From: CALALP01 sp041855735
GTDB lineage: Bacteria; Bacillota; Clostridia; Lachnospirales; Lachnospiraceae
Length of the DNA: 5,529 nucleotides
Assembly: GCA_041855735.1 (NCBI GenBank)
Contig: JBHAEV010000052.1
Location: forward strand, 1 to 5,529
Direction: 5' to 3'
Shown: positions 1 to 5,186 of the stretch, in pieces
Position numbering within the stretch: the first letter of the stretch is position 1
Layout: the number at the start of each line of letters is the position of its first letter
Position numbers and translations under genes: made by a program
The notes under the pieces: model-generated
What the model saw: the letters and a program-made list of their open reading frames with translations, nothing else
Database searches by the model: none
What the model was told of the DNA's origin: nothing

Positions 1-83
1 GCAATCTTTCCGATTCGGCCTCCTGCCAGCCTTTGTTTGAGTTCATATACCAAATTTGCGATTACAATTCCGTCAAATGCCAT
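1..83 (-). CDS. rqcH: RqcH / NFACT-family ribosome quality-control protein, N-terminal fragment
   Basis: The first 27 residues begin MAFDGIVIANLVYELKQR and continue LAGGRIGKI before the window ends. This is the highly conserved start of the NFACT-N domain of RqcH (older name: fibronectin-binding protein A homologue, FbpA/YloA). RqcH binds stalled 50S subunits carrying peptidyl-tRNA and recruits tRNA-Ala to add C-terminal alanine tails in the cytoplasm. The start is supported by a GGAG ribosome binding site (plus-strand 89-92) five nucleotides upstream. The gene lies on the same strand as the sialic-acid operon but is separated from it by a candidate terminator and has its own candidate promoter, so it is probably a separate unit. 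The remaining several hundred residues lie outside the window. The family call rests on a short but very characteristic segment. Confidence 0.85.
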   Translation of the reverse strand, partial: MAFDGIVIANLVYELKQRLAGGRIGKI

Positions 84-143
84 GTTTTCTCCGTGCCCAT
101 GCTCTCTGAATTTTATGAATATCCTCATACCTGTTTACTAAGC

Positions 144-173
144 ATTTTACCCCAAATACACTCTTTTTGACAA
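144..173 (-). promoter_or_regulatory. Candidate sigma-A promoter for rqcH
   Basis: On the minus strand a -35-like TTGTCA (168-173) is followed after 18 nt by a -10-like TAAAAT (144-149). Each hexamer differs from the vegetative consensus at one position. The predicted start near 137 gives a leader of about 55 nt before the rqcH start codon. This is a motif match by eye; no transcript data support it. Confidence 0.5.
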
Positions 174-255
174 GATAAACTCTGCCGCAATGAAAAAAAC
201 GGAAATCGGTGTGAACACCCGGAAGCGGAAATAGAATCGTATCCGTATGATTCCA

Positions 256-283
256 TAAAAATCACGGGACACGGATGGTCCCG
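256..283 (-). terminator. Candidate intrinsic terminator of the nan operon
   Basis: Read on the minus strand, CGGGAC (283-278) and GTCCCG (270-265) form a perfect 6-bp GC-rich stem with a 7-nt loop. A TGA spacer and a run of five T (260-256) follow. It lies about 150 nt beyond the aldolase stop codon and about 170 nt before rqcH, a sensible place to end the operon transcript. The stem is short and the T run begins three bases late, so strength is uncertain. A second, weaker hairpin at 208-219 followed by T7 (199-193) could act as backup. Confidence 0.5.
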
Positions 284-285
284 AA

Positions 286-325
286 CAGGGGCAGGCATGA
301 CTCATGCGAGTCACACCTGCCCCTG
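286..325. repeat. Long imperfect palindrome (10-bp outer stem, 6-bp inner stem)
   Basis: CAGGGGCAGG (286-295) is the exact reverse complement of CCTGCCCCTG (316-325). Inside, after a 2x2 internal loop, TGACTC (298-303) pairs with GAGTCA (308-313) around an ATGC loop. The whole 40-nt element can fold into one long hairpin on either strand. It has no T run on either side, so it is not a classic terminator by itself. Possible roles are a 3'-end-stabilising hairpin just before the candidate terminator, or a copy of a dispersed palindromic repeat. Copy number cannot be judged from one window. Confidence 0.7.
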
Positions 326-326
326 A

Positions 327-342
327 AATTTACCGGTAAATT
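327..342. repeat. Perfect 16-bp palindrome in the operon 3' region
   Basis: AATTTACCGGTAAATT is its own reverse complement over all 16 bases. It lies one base from the long palindrome at 286-325 and about 90 nt beyond the aldolase stop. It could be a protein-binding site for a dimeric regulator or another weak RNA hairpin. No promoter-like hexamers are evident next to it, so a regulatory role is not supported by position. Confidence 0.55.
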
Positions 343-434
343 ATATTGAGGAGTCGGCAATCAAGATTTCCGACAGCCCCTTTGCACGGGCATGTTCCAA
401 TGCCCGCCATCCATTCCATTTTTCTTCCTTGCTT

Positions 435-1358
435 TTACAGAGTTTTCGCAAGCTCTCTGGCTTCCTCGATCATCCGCGCCGCTTCTTTGGCGATCGCAAG
501 ATCGCTCTCGCAAAGTGCCGCAAACGGTTTTCTCACACTTCCGATATCCAGATTCTCATTGATGCGAAGAATTTCCTTGATCATCGCATAGAGATTTCCG
601 TGACCGGATACCATCTTGTAAATGATTGCGTTGACCGCATTTTGCAAGCGGAGTGCCGCATCCATCCTGCCGGCTTTCACAAACTCATCCAGCTTTAAAA
701 ACAGATCCGGATATACGCCGTAGGTTCCGCCGATTCCGCCCTCCGCACCGATTACGCGTCCGCTGATGAACTGTTCGTCCGGACCGTTGAAGATGACATA
801 ATCCTCTCCGGCACTTTGCTTAAACATCTGAATGTCCTGTACCGGCATGGAAGAGTTTTTCACGCCGATGACACGCGGATTCTCCCGCATCTTTGCAAAG
901 AGAGATTGTGTCAAGGTCACACCGGCAAGCTGCGGAATGTTGTAAATCACAAAGTCCGTATCCGGCGCCGCATCGGAAATATCATTCCAATACTGCGCAA
1001 TCGCATGCTCCGGAAGTTTGAAATAAATCGGAGGGATTGCGGCAATCGCATCCACCCCGAGGCTTTGTGCATGAGCCGCCAGCTCCCTGCTGTCCTCGGT
1101 ATTGTTGCAGGCAACATGGGCGATGACGGTCAGTCTGCCCGCCGCCGCTTCCATAACGCTTTCCAATATCCGTTTCTTGTCTTCCACCGATTGATAAATG
1201 CATTCGCCGGAAGAACCGTTCACATAAACACCCTTCACACCGTATTTTACAAAATACTCGGTCAGTTTTTTTACTCTTTCACTGCTGACATTTCCCTCGT
1301 CATCATAGCAGGCATAAAATGCGGGAATAATTCCCTTATACTTTTCCAGATTTCTCAT
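435..1358 (-). CDS. nanA: N-acetylneuraminate lyase family aldolase (NanA-like)
   Basis: This 307-residue (beta/alpha)8-barrel class I aldolase belongs to the DapA/NAL superfamily and should cleave N-acetylneuraminate to pyruvate and N-acetylmannosamine in the cytoplasm. The pyruvate-carboxylate motif GSSGE is at 48-52 and the catalytic tyrosine is Y139 in IYNIP. The Schiff-base lysine is K167 in IGVKNSS, D194/E195 lie in NGPDEQF, and GGIGGTYG is at 207-214. The NAL-like NGxDE and GGIGxTY blocks and the neighbouring nanE favour NAL over dihydrodipicolinate synthase. Two positions differ from E. coli NanA: its Tyr190 is Pro193 here and its sugar-contacting Ser208 is Gly211, so the exact substrate may differ. 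The start at 1358 is preferred because AAGGAG (plus 1371-1376) lies 12 nt upstream and the length fits the family. An in-frame ATG at 1400 would add 14 charged residues with no proper ribosome binding site. It is the last gene of the operon. Confidence 0.85.
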   Translation of the reverse strand: MRNLEKYKGIIPAFYACYDDEGNVSSERVKKLTEYFVKYGVKGVYVNGSSGECIYQSVEDKKRILESVMEAAAGRLTVIAHVACNNTEDSRELAAHAQSLGVDAIAAIPPIYFKLPEHAIAQYWNDISDAAPDTDFVIYNIPQLAGVTLTQSLFAKMRENPRVIGVKNSSMPVQDIQMFKQSAGEDYVIFNGPDEQFISGRVIGAEGGIGGTYGVYPDLFLKLDEFVKAGRMDAALRLQNAVNAIIYKMVSGHGNLYAMIKEILRINENLDIGSVRKPFAALCESDLAIAKEAARMIEEARELAKTL

Positions 1359-1400
1359 ATACTCTTTCTTCTCCTTTTGTTCCATCTCCAGAAAACACAT

Positions 1401-1431
1401 CTGTTTCGGCGTTTTTGAAACCCCGAAACAG
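1401..1431 (-). promoter_or_regulatory. Intercistronic hairpin between permease and aldolase genes
   Basis: CTGTTTCGG and CCGAAACAG form a perfect 9-bp stem around a 13-nt loop within the 91-nt gap. On the minus strand the sequence after the stem, ATGTGTTTTCT, is only moderately T-rich. The structure could act as a leaky attenuator or as an RNA-processing or stabilising element that sets aldolase expression relative to the transporter. The hairpin ends 25 nt before the aldolase Shine-Dalgarno sequence and would not mask it. Confidence 0.55.
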
Positions 1432-1449
1432 CAATGTTAAATCATAATA

Positions 1450-2373
1450 TCAACCCTTCACCGCACCCATGGTGATGCCCTTGGTGAAATACTTCTGCAG
1501 TGCAAGAAATACGATCAGAATCGGTACCGCCGCAAGTGTCGCGCCTGCCATGATCAAACCGAAGTCCGTGGAGTTCTCCGCCTGCAATTTTGCAATACCC
1601 AGTGAAATCGTCAGGTTCTCGGTACTGCTGAGCATAATCAGCTGCATAAAATAATCGTTCCAGCTGTTGATAAACGTAAAGATTGCCAAAGCGCCGATAC
1701 CTGGTGAAATCATCGGAAGTACGATCTGCGTAAAGGTCTTGACTTCACTGGCACCGTCAATTCTTGCCGCTTCCAGCATTTCTCCCGGAATTCCCTCCGA
1801 GAACTGCTTCATCAGGAACACACCGAACGGCCAGCCTACGGTCGGCAGGATTACCGCCCAAATGGTATTGTAAAGTTTGAGTGCAGCCATCTCCCGCAGA
1901 AGCGGTATCAAAATAACCTGCTTCGGAAGCGCCATCGCGCAGACAATCAAGGTGAACAGCAAAGTCCTGCCTTTGAATCTCTTCTTTGCAAGTGCATAAC
2001 CTGCCATTGCCGCCGTAATACAGGTCAGAATCATTGCCATCACCGACATGAAGATGGTGTTGACCAGCCATCTTGCCGCCGCCGGCATCACCGGACCCGA
2101 AATCAACGGAATCTGCTTGCCTTCGGCATCGCGAATGAACGGAAGCGCAATCTCAAAGAGCGGCGCCATTTGACGGCTGAACAGCTTTTTGAAATTGTCC
2201 AGCACCAGCTCTTTCGGAATCCAATCCGGAATCGGTGCGTTGATGGACTGCGGTGTTTTAAAAGCGCCGGTCAAAATCCAGTAGAGCGGAAAGGTAAACA
2301 GGAATGCCAGAATTACCAGTACCGTCATGGAAACGAAACGATATACGTCGAATTTTTTCTTTTTCTTTACCAT
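1450..2373 (-). CDS. ABC sugar transporter permease, MalG-like (CUT1 family)
   Basis: This 307-residue inner-membrane permease is the second channel half of a carbohydrate importer. It starts with a lysine-rich cytoplasmic segment (MVKKKKKF), then about six membrane segments near residues 14-36, 102-126, 137-159, 169-190, 224-246 and 274-293. The EAA loop that docks the ATPase is at 201-220 (EAARIDGAS, ending IVLP). The C-terminus TMGAVKG is typical of MalG-type partners. Length is above the usual 270-285 residues because the extracytoplasmic loop between segments 1 and 2 is extended (about 62-100). The start at 2373 is chosen over an upstream in-frame ATG at 2460, which would overlap the previous gene by 83 nt. 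An AAGGAG (plus 2384-2389) lies 10 nt upstream, and the start falls 4 nt after the previous stop, implying translational coupling. Substrate is inferred from the nan neighbours. Confidence 0.93.
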   Translation of the reverse strand: MVKKKKKFDVYRFVSMTVLVILAFLFTFPLYWILTGAFKTPQSINAPIPDWIPKELVLDNFKKLFSRQMAPLFEIALPFIRDAEGKQIPLISGPVMPAAARWLVNTIFMSVMAMILTCITAAMAGYALAKKRFKGRTLLFTLIVCAMALPKQVILIPLLREMAALKLYNTIWAVILPTVGWPFGVFLMKQFSEGIPGEMLEAARIDGASEVKTFTQIVLPMISPGIGALAIFTFINSWNDYFMQLIMLSSTENLTISLGIAKLQAENSTDFGLIMAGATLAAVPILIVFLALQKYFTKGITMGAVKG

Positions 2374-2377
2374 ATCC

Positions 2378-3289
2378 CTATTTCTCCTTCGCAAGTTTAA
2401 ATTGAGCCGCGGACAAAAGCGCAATAAAGATTGCCAGAACCACACCCATTGCATTGGCATATCCGTATCGGTACAGCTTAAATGCCGTGTAGTAAATCTG
2501 ATACATTACCGTGTCGGTCGAGTGATTCGGACCGCCGGATGTCAAAAGCTGAATCAGGGCGAAACACTGGAAGCTGTTGATGGTCGTAATCACCAGGATA
2601 TACAATGTCGTCGGCATAATCTGCGGCCATTTGATACTCCAGAACAGCTGCAGATCGGTCGCACCGTCCACTCTGGCGGCTTCCACCAAAGAGTGATCCA
2701 CATTTCCGAGCGCCGATACGTAGAGTACAATCGGCTGTCCTACGGATGTTGTCAGCAAAATCAAGATGATACACCAGATGGCATATTTTTCATCTCCCAG
2801 CCAGTTGATATTGTTTTCGATCAGTCCGAGTCCCTTGCCGACATAATTGAATACGCCGTAGTAATTGTTAAACATCCACTTCCAAACCACGGTTACCGCA
2901 ACCGAACCGGTCACCACCGGCAGATAAAAAATCACACGAAAGATGGATAACACCGGACCCGTGATATCGTAAATCAAGGATCCCACCCACAGTGAAAAAA
3001 TACACACAATCGGTACGGAAACGACCACGATCAGAAATGTATTGGACAATGCCCTTAAGAAAATTCCGTCCTTCCACAGAGCAATGTAATTCCCCAAGCC
3101 CAAAAATACATCGGTGCTGTCCTTTCCCATGGTGGAATCGAACAAACTTGTATAAATGCAAAGCGCCATCGGAAAAATCACGAATCCCACGAAGAACACC
3201 AGACTCGGCAGCAAAAAACCGTATGCCGAAATCGTCTCCCTGATAACCAGTGCTCTGCTTCTTTCTGTAACTGCATATTTACCTGTCAT
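2378..3289 (-). CDS. ABC sugar transporter permease, MalF-like (CUT1 family)
   Basis: This 303-residue membrane protein is the first channel half of the importer. About six hydrophobic segments are visible near residues 21-46, 82-107, 117-137, 170-192, 227-246 and 277-298. The EAA ATPase-docking loop is at 203-222 (EAARVDGAT, ending IKWP), and the GGPNHSTDT block at 252-260 is typical of MalF/UgpA-type CUT1 permeases. A strong AGGAGG (plus 3295-3300) ends 5 nt before the ATG, which fixes the start. Its stop codon is 4 nt from the next permease start, and the two proteins should form a heterodimer. The binding-protein gene lies upstream behind a terminator-like hairpin, so the permeases are probably made in smaller amounts. 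No ATPase gene is seen. Substrate is probably sialic acid or a derivative, from context only. Confidence 0.94.
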   Translation of the reverse strand: MTGKYAVTERSRALVIRETISAYGFLLPSLVFFVGFVIFPMALCIYTSLFDSTMGKDSTDVFLGLGNYIALWKDGIFLRALSNTFLIVVVSVPIVCIFSLWVGSLIYDITGPVLSIFRVIFYLPVVTGSVAVTVVWKWMFNNYYGVFNYVGKGLGLIENNINWLGDEKYAIWCIILILLTTSVGQPIVLYVSALGNVDHSLVEAARVDGATDLQLFWSIKWPQIMPTTLYILVITTINSFQCFALIQLLTSGGPNHSTDTVMYQIYYTAFKLYRYGYANAMGVVLAIFIALLSAAQFKLAKEK

Positions 3290-3294
3290 ATTCC

Positions 3295-3300
3295 CCTCCT
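3295..3300 (-). promoter_or_regulatory. Strong Shine-Dalgarno sequence of the MalF-like permease
   Basis: AGGAGG on the minus strand sits 5 nt from the ATG at 3289 and decides that start. It also lies inside an 18-codon mini-ORF (3286-3342) that ends in an ATGA overlap with the permease start. Confidence 0.8.
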
Positions 3301-3377
3301 TGTTTCCTGTTTGTTCCCATTCATAAAAGCACGATTTTTCATCCGTTTAGGAATGGAAACCGAACATTTTTTACATT

Positions 3378-3425
3378 AAAAATGTGCAAACCATTTATAG
3401 TCATGATTATAAACGGTTTGCACAT
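3378..3425 (-). terminator. Terminator/attenuator-like hairpin between binding-protein and permease genes
   Basis: ATGTGCAAACC (3382-3392) pairs perfectly with GGTTTGCACAT (3415-3425). After one mismatch, TTTATA (3394-3399) pairs with TATAAA (3408-3413), leaving an 8-nt loop. On the minus strand the 11-bp stem is followed directly by a T run (3381-3378; five T counting the paired base), as in an intrinsic terminator. It lies about 135 nt beyond the binding-protein stop. In ABC importer operons such structures often let the binding protein be made in excess by partial termination and by protecting the upstream mRNA. No separate promoter for the permeases is obvious after it, which favours read-through over complete termination. 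Confidence 0.75.
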
Positions 3426-3560
3426 GGAACAGTTTGCCTTAGATGAGTCCCCCACTCAGTCGATTCATATCTGAAAATGTTGTTTTAATAATTCCCGAAA
3501 TATAAATCCCGGCAAACCAATTTTTCTGCAACTTTTCGAAACTCGTCCCCTGAATCCGCT

Positions 3561-4934
3561 TTACTGTGCTGCACCGGCATTTGCATTCGTTACAAATGTA
3601 GCAACTTCCGTTTTTACATCTCCGCCGGCACCGATTCTTTGAAGCATATTCCACCACTCTGTACGAGCCGTTGCCCAGCCCGGAACTACCTGATAGTAAT
3701 CGCCCATGGACGGAATAAAGTTCTTCTCGAACAATCCCATAATTTCCGCCTTATCCGTGCCTTCGTACACACCGGTTACGGACGGACGTACCGGGAAGAA
3801 GCTTGCCGCAAGAACGCTCGCCTTAACCTGCTCCGGATCATTTGCCATGAAATCGATGAAGGTCTTTGCTGCCGCAATCTTGTTCTCATCGCCATTGTCG
3901 AAGATACCGAATCCCCAGATACCGCCGCAAAGTTCAACCTTGCCGTCATCGGTCGGGAAGAGCATCGGGATGATCTCATCACCGGTATTGGTCTTTCCTG
4001 CCTCACCATTGTCCGCATTGGTCTGTTGTGCCGCATTCCAGCAGAATGCCATCGCCAATGTACCGTTACGGAATAATGTAATCTCATCGCCGCCTGCGAT
4101 GGACGGGTCAAAATTGATACCTGCCTGATTCTTGAGCGTTTCCAGAGCCTTGATATTTTCTTCGGAATCCAGAACATACTGTGTGTGCTCCGGGTTGGTA
4201 TACTTGCCGGAATACATATTGTTTACAATGGCTCTTGTACCCTGGTCACCGCCCTGACCCGAGCAGTAAATCGCACCGACATTGGTCTGACCGGAGTCAT
4301 GTACCGCCTGAACCGCCTTTAAGAAGTTTTCGGTTGTCCATGTGTTGGTTTCCAGATCCAGATATTGAAGGGCATCCGCCTTCTCGAACATCGTCTTGTT
4401 GATTGCCATGCTGTGCGCAACCATTACCATCGGATACTCATAGTATTTGCCGTCCGAGGACTTGCATGCCGCAGCAACGTTCGGATAAATTTCCTTTCCC
4501 GCTTCCGTTTCGAAAAGATCGGTAAGGTCAACCATATATCCCTTGGCTCCCCAGTTTGCCACAAGTCGCTCCGGTCCCTCCAAAACGAGATCCGGTGCCT
4601 GACCGCCCTCGATTGCCGTATTGATCTGATCATCGCCGTTCTGATAATCGAGATACTCCACGGTTACGGAGATTTCCGGATGTTTCTCGTTGAAACTCTT
4701 GATCAGTGAATCTACGGTCGCCGCATCGCCCCATTTGCCTACCGGATATGTCCAGAGGGTAATCGAAGTTTTGTCAGCCTTGGCTGCCGTGGTCTCTTCC
4801 GCCTTGGACTGTGCCGTTGTCGTCTCCGCCGTTGTGGAACCTGCCGTTGTCGTCGGTGTGGATGCCGTTCCTGCACATGCCGTGAGCAATGCAAGCATGG
4901 AAAGCGAAGCACCCAATGTTAAAATTTTTTTCAT
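3561..4934 (-). CDS. ABC transporter sugar-binding lipoprotein (family 1 extracellular solute-binding protein)
   Basis: This 457-residue protein is the extracellular receptor of the importer. Residues 1-20 form a lipoprotein signal peptide (MKK, hydrophobic core, lipobox LTAC with C20 as the lipidated cysteine). Residues 21-55 are a low-complexity Thr/Ala/Glu linker that tethers the domain to the membrane. The mature domain begins near SITLWTYPVGKW and has the family-1 pattern: FNEKHPEISVTVEYLD (81-96), QAPDLVLEG (112-120), the FRNGTLAMAF block (288-297) and GGIWGFGIF (337-345). A Trp-rich C-terminal part (PGWATARTEWW) follows. The start is fixed by AAGGAGG (plus 4943-4949) 8 nt upstream. Position after nanE and before two permeases and a NanA-like aldolase suggests a SatA-like sialic-acid receptor, but closely related proteins bind many oligosaccharides, so the ligand is inference. 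Confidence 0.92.
   Translation of the reverse strand: MKKILTLGASLSMLALLTACAGTASTPTTTAGSTTAETTTAQSKAEETTAAKADKTSITLWTYPVGKWGDAATVDSLIKSFNEKHPEISVTVEYLDYQNGDDQINTAIEGGQAPDLVLEGPERLVANWGAKGYMVDLTDLFETEAGKEIYPNVAAACKSSDGKYYEYPMVMVAHSMAINKTMFEKADALQYLDLETNTWTTENFLKAVQAVHDSGQTNVGAIYCSGQGGDQGTRAIVNNMYSGKYTNPEHTQYVLDSEENIKALETLKNQAGINFDPSIAGGDEITLFRNGTLAMAFCWNAAQQTNADNGEAGKTNTGDEIIPMLFPTDDGKVELCGGIWGFGIFDNGDENKIAAAKTFIDFMANDPEQVKASVLAASFFPVRPSVTGVYEGTDKAEIMGLFEKNFIPSMGDYYQVVPGWATARTEWWNMLQRIGAGGDVKTEVATFVTNANAGAAQ
4812..4854. repeat. Direct repeat in the linker-coding part of the lipoprotein gene
   Basis: The 13-mer TGCCGTTGTCGTC occurs at 4812-4824 and again at 4842-4854, exactly 30 nt apart, with a partial copy (CCGCCGTTGTGG) between. 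It encodes the repeated Thr/Ala-rich pieces of the lipoprotein linker. Because the spacing is a multiple of three, slippage would change linker length without breaking the reading frame. Confidence 0.7.
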
Positions 4935-4942
4935 AAGAAAAG

Positions 4943-4949
4943 CCTCCTT
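4943..4949 (-). promoter_or_regulatory. Strong Shine-Dalgarno sequence of the binding-protein gene
   Basis: AAGGAGG lies 8 nt before the ATG at 4934. It is a near-perfect anti-16S match and fits a highly translated lipoprotein. Confidence 0.85.
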
Positions 4950-4997
4950 ATTTTTGTGAAATTTTTTAAATTTCTTTTTATTTGCTATGCTTATATT

Positions 4998-5026
4998 AAT
5001 ATATTTTTACTTAAAAATCCTTGCAA
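4998..5026 (-). promoter_or_regulatory. Candidate sigma-A promoter for the transporter-aldolase genes
   Basis: On the minus strand TTGCAA (5021-5026) and TATATT (4998-5003) are separated by 17 nt in a very AT-rich region. The predicted start near 4991 would give a leader of about 57 nt with a strong Shine-Dalgarno sequence. The match is fair (4/6 and 5/6), and AT-rich DNA gives chance matches. The operon could also be read through from nanE. Confidence 0.45.
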
Positions 5027-5135
5027 ATTTCTTCTGAATTAGTAGAATTTTTTTATGTTTTACTTAATCCCCATTACTGGAATATGCAATTTTACTATCA
5101 AAACCTTAAATTTTTTTCACATTGTCAAAGTTGTG

Positions 5136-5149
5136 TGAAACAGTTTACA
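5136..5149. promoter_or_regulatory. cre-like / LacI-type operator palindrome
   Basis: On the minus strand the 14-mer TGTAAACTGTTTCA matches the CcpA catabolite-response consensus TGWAANCGNTNWCA at 13 of 14 positions; the central G is T here. The flanks extend the imperfect symmetry (GTGT on one side, CAC on the other). It sits 37 nt beyond the nanE stop and about 110 nt upstream of the candidate -35 at 5021-5026. It could serve CcpA or a local sugar-responsive regulator. The distance from the best promoter match is unusual for simple repression, so either another promoter is used or the site acts as a roadblock to read-through from nanE. Confidence 0.5.
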
Positions 5150-5186
5150 CATCTTCCCATTCGTTTCTTCGAATGATTTCCTCTTT

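Larger units (their letters stand above)
84..434. other. 351-nt non-coding region between the aldolase gene and rqcH
   Basis: No convincing gene is seen here on either strand. Reading in the operon direction, it holds hairpins with stems at 387-393/400-406 (7 bp, 6-nt loop) and 353-357/370-374 (with further inner pairing). These are followed by the perfect palindrome 327-342, the long hairpin 286-325, the candidate terminator 256-283, and an inverted repeat at 234-253. Then come a small hairpin near 208-219 with a T7 run, and the candidate rqcH promoter and ribosome binding site. Confidence 0.7.

Noticed and set aside
1359..1400. Upstream ATG at 1400 as aldolase start
   Set aside because: No Shine-Dalgarno sequence precedes it, it abuts the hairpin at 1401-1431, and the added residues are atypical for the family. 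The ATG at 1358 has AAGGAG upstream and the normal length.
816..1418. 200-codon plus-strand open frame across the aldolase gene
   Set aside because: It is antisense to a gene with clear family motifs, has no ribosome binding site pattern or recognisable domain, and its residue make-up looks like a complementary-strand shadow.
2374..2460. Upstream ATG at 2460 as MalG-like permease start
   Set aside because: It would overlap the MalF-like permease by 83 nt and add a non-homologous stretch. The ATG at 2373 has a ribosome binding site and starts at the usual lysine-rich N-terminus.
2327..2950. 207-codon plus-strand open frame across the two permeases
   Set aside because: It is antisense to membrane proteins with clear EAA loops and resembles no known protein.
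3393..3414. cre-like sequence inside the attenuator hairpin (ATAAACGGTTTGCA region)
   Set aside because: It matches only about 11 of 14 consensus positions and is explained by the hairpin symmetry.
3444..3458. Small hairpin TGAGT/ACTCA around a C5 loop after the binding-protein gene
   Set aside because: A 5-bp stem without a T run is expected by chance, and the stronger structure at 3378-3425 explains the gap.
5123..5128. Perfect -35 hexamer TTGACA on the minus strand next to the cre-like site
   Set aside because: No acceptable -10 hexamer lies 15-19 nt downstream; the nearest TAAAAT is 28 nt away.
5158..5175. 6-bp hairpin after nanE as terminator
   Set aside because: The stem is short and AT-containing and no T run follows on the minus strand.
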